Assembly: GCA_029891385.1 (NCBI GenBank)
Contig: CM057230.1
Coordinates: forward strand, 48,153,414-48,217,413
DNA length: 64,000 nt
Source of the DNA: Erythroxylum novogranatense
Lineage: Eukaryota; Streptophyta; Magnoliopsida; Malpighiales; Erythroxylaceae
Direction of reading: 5' to 3'
The translations under genes were made by a program, and so were the position numbers. The notes under the pieces are model-generated. The model did no database searches. It saw nothing but the letters and a program-made list of their open reading frames with translations, and was not told the origin of the DNA. Positions 57,739 to 64,000 of this stretch are shown here, one piece after another. Each line of letters opens with the position of its first letter. The stretch's first letter is position 1.

Positions 57739-59189
57739 TAATGCTTAATGTTTGATATGCTTATAAAACTATCAAAAAATATAGTCACTAACTTAGTTAC
57801 AAAAGATCTCTAACTATCATGGAGTTTCCAATGCCTTGCAAGGATAAACAATCTTCTTGTTCTGCACCAGAGGAGTGGAAAATAATGGTATAAAGCTTAG
57901 TGACTAATATATTTATAGCCATCGGTAACGAGCCACACAATCAAGCATATATATATGTATATATATGCATTTATAACTCATTCAATCTAGCAATTAGATC
58001 ATCGACAATTGTAGTTCACATGTTCAAAATGAAGATTATGTCATCACATATAGCATATCATGTATATTCAGTCATCAAAGCATAACACTTAATTATGCAT
58101 CATACTTGACAAATTAAATGAAATGCATAAACAAATGGCTTGAGAGTTCAATGAATCAAAATGACAAAATTGAAGTTTACACTATGAACAAAATGAGTCT
58201 ATTCTTAGGATCTCGTAAGCCACAAGTGGGCAGCTGGGAGAAGGCTATAGATCAACGTGCATATGACTAATGAAATGGTTTCTCTCTTGCCCAAATACAA
58301 GCAAATATTCATACTCAATTCAATTCATCATATATTCACATTTTCATGCTTTTCAAGCTATTTTCTCTTTTCATTTATACAAAATGCCATGACCTTTTTC
58401 AAGGTATAACATAATCATGAATCATCATGCATTTTCCAACATTCACAACAATCACAAATAAGAAATTAAGCACACATATATAGGCAAGAAATTTGGCCAT
58501 TTATACAATAACTATAAATACATTACTCATCTAATTTTTTGTGAATCCAAGCTCAAGATTGCCTTTTCTCTTGCTCTTGGGTAAGATTTTCTTGATTCTC
58601 TTTAATTAAACCAAGTCTCCATTCAAAACAACATTTAAATGGAAAACTCATAAACTTCAATAATCAAAATAATAAAATCAAGCTTAAAGTTAACCTACCC
58701 ATAATCATTTAGGTTAGAAACACCAAAACCTATTTTAGAAATCCATGAAAAATCAAAATGGTTTCTTCTTTCTCTTCTTTCCTCCAACACAAACTCATTA
58801 TTTCTCTAATCTCTTTTGTTTTTATACCAAGCAAGAAGGAAAGATGAACTTACCTTAAACTTAGCCCAAATCTCCTTCTTTCTTCTTCCTTCCTAGCTTC
58901 CATGATTTCTTCTGTTCTTTTCTTTCTTCTCTACGTTTCCTTCTCTTCTTTTCTCTCTTTTCACGATTCTCTATTCTTCTTCTTATTACCAGACAACAAT
59001 TTGTCTTAGTCTTCCAAAAATAACCCTCCTTCATTTAATCAAAAGACTCCTTAGACTGTTTAAATACCATACTATACTCTAATTTAATTCTAACATTTTC
59101 ATTCTAATTTCTAATTGCTACTTAAGCTCACTAACTTAATGACTCAATTCTAAAAATAAATAAAAAAATAAAAAAATGGGGTCCAACAA

Positions 59190-59803
59190 AAGTGGGTTAG
59201 TAGACACTATTTATTTAACCAATTTAAACACCTTTTCGGAATTCCCAACAGGATTTGTCCCTGTAGTCAAAACTACAAGGAACGGTTTGCTAAGGAAAGA
59301 GAAATTTTTATCAAGGTTTTTAACAACTATCCTATCTTTAGAAAAGCAAGCAGTCTAAAAAAAAAAAACTAAAATTTAGCATATGTAGAAATTGAAATCA
59401 GCAACAACATGTATCCACCAATAGATGAACCTCCTAAATATGATTTTGATTGGGATCTGATTAATCAGTTCAATCTACAATGCATCGAGGGAGTTTATTA
59501 ACAATGCCTAAAGATTACCCTAGAATCTTTAATCAAATTAAACTACAGAGGAGCAAATATGTTGATGACCTCATCATATAAAATACCTATCTTTACTGAA
59601 TCATTCCAACTAATAAAGCAATTTAAAGCAGCTTTTTCAACTTTATCTGGAGTATTTAGTGAACTATTAGAATAGTGGAAGCAAGCTCTCTGTCAACAAC
59701 TGCATCAATATTTACAACATCAACATAAAAAATGTCCCCCGAAATCAAAAAAAGAAAAGGATAAAGAAGATAGCTCATTCGATGATATTACTATCAAAGA
59801 ATA
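59190..59803 (+). pseudogene. Degenerate reading region in one frame, identity unknown
   Basis: From just inside the LTR border to about 59803 one frame stays open for about 200 codons with only a handful of stops (TAA/TAG after LEKQAV, before NLAYVEIEI, after IEGVY, after FSELLE). It reads MYPPIDEPPKYDFDWDLINQ, later FKAAFSTLSGVFSELLE and ends in a charged KKEKDKEDSSFDDITIKE. I do not recognise the protein. The strongly basic, then acidic tail followed by promoter-like DNA resembles the end of the coding part of some integrated pararetroviruses, but I saw no RT, movement or coat motif. Confidence 0.35.
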
Positions 59804-59814
59804 AAATCTTCAAT

Positions 59815-60010
59815 AATATAGGCCACCTATTGGCCATATCCTTCAATTATATAGGCCATCCGTTGGCCACCAACAAAAGTAGATTCTTCAAATATGCTTT
59901 TCCTACTTTTACTTTTGCTTTCTTTAATTTTTGTTTTTCAGATTTTGGACGCTAGCAAGCACCCTTTTTTCTATATAATGTAAGCTTCGAGCATAGCTCG
60001 ATATGAAAAA
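59815..60010 (+). promoter_or_regulatory. Promoter-like region with repeated GGCCA boxes
   Basis: Two copies of ATATAGGCCA-N6-TTGGCCA-like sequence lie about 38 bp apart (about 59817-59838 and 59855-59877). About 90 bp later comes TTCTATATAATG, a TATA-like box at about 59970, followed by the small hairpin CGAGC-ATA-GCTCG. This is the layout of an enhancer, TATA box and start site, but no downstream gene is evident. Confidence 0.3.
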
Positions 60011-62131
60011 ATAAGCACTCAATTATCATATCCCTGTCCAGACTCTTCCAATCTCATTCTAAGCTTAAGGATGGACACTCAAGGGAAAAAGAGTAAAACA
60101 TGTATGTTTAATTGTGTTTTTAGTTTTTCATAATTATTATATATTTTAGTCAGGTTATTAGTCTATCTTATTCCTATTAAATGCTTATTTGTACTACTTG
60201 TAGAAATATTCATCTAGCAATAATAGATATTAAAGAAAGATTTCACTTAGTATAAAACTTATTAAAATTTTTAAGGACACTTATAATAATTTAGAACAAA
60301 TAAATACTTTCTGAAACTACTCTTCATAAGTTTTAAAGAAATACGAAATAGAGATACAGAAAACTAAAATCAAGAATGATTAGAATTAAAACAACTCTAT
60401 AAACACTTTCAAGAACAACACAAATTCTCTTTTTATGATTTCTTTGACATAAATGATGAAACCAAATGATTATTTCCTTGTAACCACTGAATGATACATG
60501 AATTGGAACTGAAATATATGAAACGATCTCAGAACGATAACAAGGTTCGTTTTACACATTAAAACAACCCCACAATTACCCAGTTTCCTTTAATTACCAT
60601 CTAACCAAACTCAAGCGCCCAAATAATAATAATGCACTTGAGTGGTTGATAGATCACATTCTCTACTTCTGTAGTTAATATTTATTCCTTATATTATATG
60701 GTAAAATCTCTATTTTTCTTACAATGAAATCATTTTTATTTGACTTTTTGCATAATTTAACTAGTTAGCGTATTGTTGATAAATTAAAGTTACCTTGGTG
60801 CTTTCCTCTCAATTTATAGTGCTTCACATTGGAGTTGTGGTGTACCACAAAAGAAATCTTAAATTGAATAGACGTTTGTAATACAGAATTTTTGGATGTT
60901 AATCGACTTCTATTAACTTCTTTACATCAATAGTTTCACAGTCTCAAAATCTCAACTTGAGGCAGTACCGATAAATTTGGAGTATCAACTATTTAGTAAA
61001 TTAAATGAAGGACTTAAGTGAAAGAAATTGTGATGTTCCACGTTAGAAAATTATAAATATTAATTTCTTCTGCTTTTATGTTTATTTTGTTCTATTTAGT
61101 AAAAGAAGGAAGCTACCATTTTCGATTGTTTGAAGAAGAAAAAAGAAAAGAGAAGGGGAACAGTTCACGGGACTGTGAGACAGGGATTTGCGCCATTTCT
61201 ATGTTTAACTTTATGTTTTGTTGTTACCTAATCCTTTTCACTCGTGACTGAGAAAGGAAAAAAAAAAAAAAAAGGGAAAGGGAACAATGGGTGCGGTAAG
61301 GGCCTTGCAGTAGTGGAATAAGAAAGGGATTGGGCGGTCATTGATTCATCAATTGATCGAGTTGTTATATTGTCAGATCAAAATTTGAACATATTGCCAC
61401 CTTGTTTGCTGCCTTATAAAGTTAACTTTCATTCTCTTATAGGCCATGGAAAGCCACAATTCACCACGGACAATGTCAAAAAGAATACCATATTCTCTTA
61501 TAATCAAGCAGGTAATTAACTTTATTGAGACACAGTGAATGACTAGGTTCAGTTTCTTCTCGGTACATTGATGAAATAAGTTGAGTGGAAAATGGTCTTC
61601 TCTACTTCTACAATGTTTCCAATTGTCGTGTCTAATGCTCTGGAAAGAATCATACAATTTGAGATCAGAATTTTTGCTGTAAATAACTCGGAGTGTAGAA
61701 AGAGGTTCTTGTAATCTAACCGTATGAATTCATTATTCACATACACATGCATTTCAAGTAGAAAGCGGTGCTATATAAGTTATCTTGGCGGTACTTCCCA
61801 CAGTATGAATAATTATCTTGATCTGAAAATGAAAGAAAGAAAGGTTCTTGTTTAATTATCAAAAATAGATCCATCCATCACATGTGCCATATAAGTTATC
61901 TTAAGAATCGGTTTCAACTAGAACCCAATCATTCGTGCAGTGGAAGAAAGGGACAGGTGCAGAGCCAGAGGGACATAGTTTAACCATATATGTTATGATC
62001 TATCAACATCTTGGGGGTTGCGCATATTACATGGCAACTAAAAAACCACAAAAAAAACTCGCCAGAAACGACGTACTACTCCACCATGCCAACAAAATAA
62101 ATAGACAGCCTAGAATGCTCCTCGCATTTAC
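60011..62131. other. Intergenic, no gene supported
   Basis: AT-rich sequence with a poly(A) run at 61258-61274. The minus-strand frames at 61373-61752 show no recognisable domain and no splice context. Confidence 0.4.
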
Positions 62132-62620
62132 CTTTTTTTTTTTTTTTTTGGTAAATCAGATATACTTTATACAAAGTAATAGTTATGTACATAACTTGAG
62201 ATTCTTACACATGAATCTCCATACTACCAAAAGGAAAGTCAGTGTAACCTATTGAATTCTTACAACTTACTTCCGAGCTTCACAACACAACCATCAAATA
62301 TTATACAATCTTTTTACCAAAAACCTAATAGTACTAGCGAACTGGACAGAAGATCCAGCTGCAAAAGCAGATAAAAGGTAGCACATCTATTCAACAATCA
62401 GCACAGAAGAAATAAGGTTGGTGATCTTAGGAATTCTAGTGAACTGCCAACTTGCCTTCTCTTTCTTTTCTACATTTGGAGGAGCTTGAATAATTCTTTC
62501 CTTCCATTCCTCAGTATGGTTCCTTGATCTGCTGCTGGGATTTATTGTTGTCTAATCCCCACCATTCCTTCCTTGCTTGCTGTATTCTATTCAAGTAAAT
62601 TGACTATTGTAGGGACGTTT
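62132..62620 (-). mobile_element. LINE 3'-end-like fragment with poly(A)
   Basis: On the minus strand the sequence ends in TTTACCAAAAAAAAAAAA (62132-62155), preceded by TATATCTGATTTACC and an untranslated-looking stretch, as at plant L1-type LINE 3' ends. No RT coding remains. Based on layout only. Confidence 0.4.
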
Positions 62621-63220
62621 ATGCTGGTGGAGCTGTTCCCCAGGATTTAATAAGCTTGAAACTTTAACTACTCTGCCTTAGAACTCAATATATATATCTT
62701 TGATTTTGCTAATTATAGTCAACCAAGCTATAGTTTCTTGACTAAAAAACATAAAACTGTTGTTCATTTCTGATCATATCCGCTAATATTGCAATGCGCA
62801 TTATTTCTTACGTCCGAATGACTGAGAGAAAGTATTAAAGAAAATGTTTGATTTCGATTTAGCTGATTTGCTGACTTAAACCTTGTAAAGCACGTGTTTG
62901 TGAATTAATACTTGGTCCTACTTCTATCGACTCTAATATTGCAATGCGCATATGGTTGGCTGAATCTTTAATCTCCATTTCCCTTCTACTGAAGCAATGG
63001 TACATGGTTAGTTAAAGAAACACGATTTTTAGAGTGTAAAAGAAGGAATCTTTTTTGATTGATTTATAGGATTAGTTGGGCTGACCGTTCCATTTTGGAC
63101 AAGACCTGACAAAATAACTATTAAAGTATTGAATTTAGTTTGTTTCTATTATATATTGTTATATTTGAAAAATAGACAACGAGAATAGTAAAAGAAAGAA
63201 TACAAGAATATAAGAACAAT
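62621..63220. other. Intergenic, no gene seen
   Basis: CTAATATTGCAATGCGCAT occurs near 62786 and again near 62935. Nothing else is identified. Confidence 0.4.
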
Positions 63221-63262
63221 TTAGGGATATTTGGTCAATTGAGTGTACCTACATCGTCGTTT

Positions 63263-63308
<46 letters not shown>

Positions 63309-63368
63309 TATTTGGTCAATTGAGTGTACCTACATATATACGTACACTCAATTGACAAAATGTCCCTA
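63221..63368. mobile_element. Small MITE-like inverted repeat with TA/GA microsatellite
   Basis: TTAGGGATATTTGGTCAATT (63221) and its inverted partner ending GACAAAATGTCCCTA (63368) form terminal arms of about 27 bp. Inside are (TA)n(GA)n and a second direct copy of TTGGTCAATTGAGTGTACC (63311), so a tight hairpin TCAATTGAGTGTAC/GTACACTCAATTGA also exists. No coding capacity. Confidence 0.6.
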
Positions 63369-63601
63369 TATGTATATAATTTGAGTAAAATTGTATCAAA
63401 CAGGGTTTCTATATATATATATATATTTGAAAATTTAAGATATATGTAATTATAATGAAAAGAGAAAAACAATGTACAAGTACCACAAGCTACAAGATGC
63501 GGACAAAAAGAGGAAAAGCCGTTCAAGCCACCAACACTAGAAAACTAAAAAACCCCTGTTACAAAAGAGCAAACCACAAAAAGTCCAATATCCAGCTACG
63601 T

Positions 63602-64000
63602 CTACATACTCCAACGCTGTCGCATAGCCAAACCTAGCTGCTCTTGCATACCATGCCCAATAATGACCTCCCTGATCAGGTTAATAATACAGTCTGCCAA
63701 CTCATATTTGTGCCTCTCCGTTTGTTTGTAAAGACGTCTGTTTCTCTCCCGTCAAATATGATAGATAACCATATGAAAGGAGGTTCTAATCATGAGAGAA
63801 TCACGCTGCCCATTATTGATTGCGCGAATAATCTCATTAAGGACCTCAGGCCATTCATAAGAAGAATACAAGATACCTGTCATATACAATATGCGATTCC
63901 ACACTGTCTTGGTATACTCGCATTCAAAAAATAAATGATTTCTACTTTCATGGACTAGCTTACATAGCACACAAATATGATCATAAGTACCGAACCATCT
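63602..64000 (-). pseudogene. LINE ORF2 C-terminal fragment (zf-RVT region)
   Basis: The minus-strand frame from the window edge encodes LCKLVHESRNHLFFECEYTK followed by VWNRILYMTGI, the zinc-binding region (C..C..H..C) found after the RT in plant non-LTR retrotransposons. A stop at 63752 falls at the usual W of YHIWRERN; the same frame then continues RERNRRLYKQTERHKYELAD and ends with a stop at 63602-63604. The copy extends beyond the window. A full ORF2 protein provides endonuclease and RT for LINE mobility; this remnant is inactive. Confidence 0.85.

Larger units (their letters stand above)
56093..59188 (-). mobile_element. Degenerate LTR related to families B and C, minus orientation, with a nested LTR piece
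   Basis: The right end AATGGGGTCCAACA (rc TGTTGGACCCC) matches B/C LTR starts; the left end near 56093 (TTGGGAGCTC) is decayed. In between, on the minus strand, the B/C landmarks occur in order: a donor-like TTAGATGAGTAATG near 58530, the CTTCTCCCAGCTGCCCAC block near 58210-58250, CACTAAGC then CTCCTCTGGTGCAG near 57850-57895, and a palindrome array at 56163-56390. A plus-strand piece (56596-57738) is nested in it. No clear target duplication. Confidence 0.65.

Noticed and set aside
61373..61752. Overlapping minus-strand frames of 67 and 94 codons
   Set aside because: Low-quality composition, no motif and no splice or promoter context. It cannot be supported as a gene.

Overview
This is plant nuclear DNA, very probably from a eudicot. 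It holds two multi-exon plant genes (an LPR-type multicopper ferroxidase and a plasmodesmata-located DUF26 protein) inside a large mass of decayed LTR retrotransposons, with hAT, LINE and MITE-like debris. Base composition is AT-rich, introns have plant-type GT..AG borders, and there are no bacterial signals. Positions were counted by eye and may be off by 1-2 bases.

Left retrotransposon nest (1-29587). The oldest layer is a plus-strand Ty3/gypsy chromovirus, 'element 1' (LTR family D): partial 5' LTR 1538-2873, PBS 2879-2890, broken gag and pol 3001-7531, and a 3' LTR starting at 7613. Its 5' LTR carries the end of a family-A LTR (1-1537). Its 3' LTR is split by a complete minus-strand chromovirus, 'element 2' (family A, 9365-28097, TSD TAATT). 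Element 2 is itself split by two solo LTRs: family C in its RNase H region (15026-18817, TSD AGCCT) and family B in its 5' LTR (24910-27081, TSD TCTAC). Element 1 ends at 29587.

Single-copy island (29588-34699). An exon-like fragment lies on the minus strand (30178-30352), followed by the LPR-type gene on the plus strand (three exons, 31369-34028).

Right retrotransposon nest (34700-48508, TSD GAAAA). The outer layer is a short Ty1/copia-like element that keeps only a broken gag. It contains a deletion-derivative gypsy element (36229-47699, TSD CTTGC) in which the start of gag is joined to the end of integrase. The 3' LTR of that element contains a family-A solo LTR (41712-47649), which in turn contains an inverted family-B solo LTR (41967-44101, TSD GTCAT). 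The insertion order is therefore readable from the sequence, four layers deep.

Right flank (48509-64000). This holds a hAT transposase pseudogene (49761-50480), a foldback element (51641-51938), the PDLP gene on the minus strand (52346-53972), a degenerate nested LTR region (56093-59188), a degenerate one-frame reading region followed by promoter-like sequence (59190-60100), and LINE remnants (62132-62620 and 63602-64000).

The least expected signal is in the LTRs. Families A, B, C and D each carry a splice-donor-like site, then about 580-840 bases, then a small hairpin just before an acceptor-like CAG or TAG. The stem changes in a paired way between families (GAGTT/AACTC in A, GAGCT/AGCTC in B), which suggests a conserved RNA structure and possibly an intron in the LTR leader. 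Families B and C also carry arrays of short palindromes (CGTCGCGACG in B, TGTCCGTTAAACGGACA in C).
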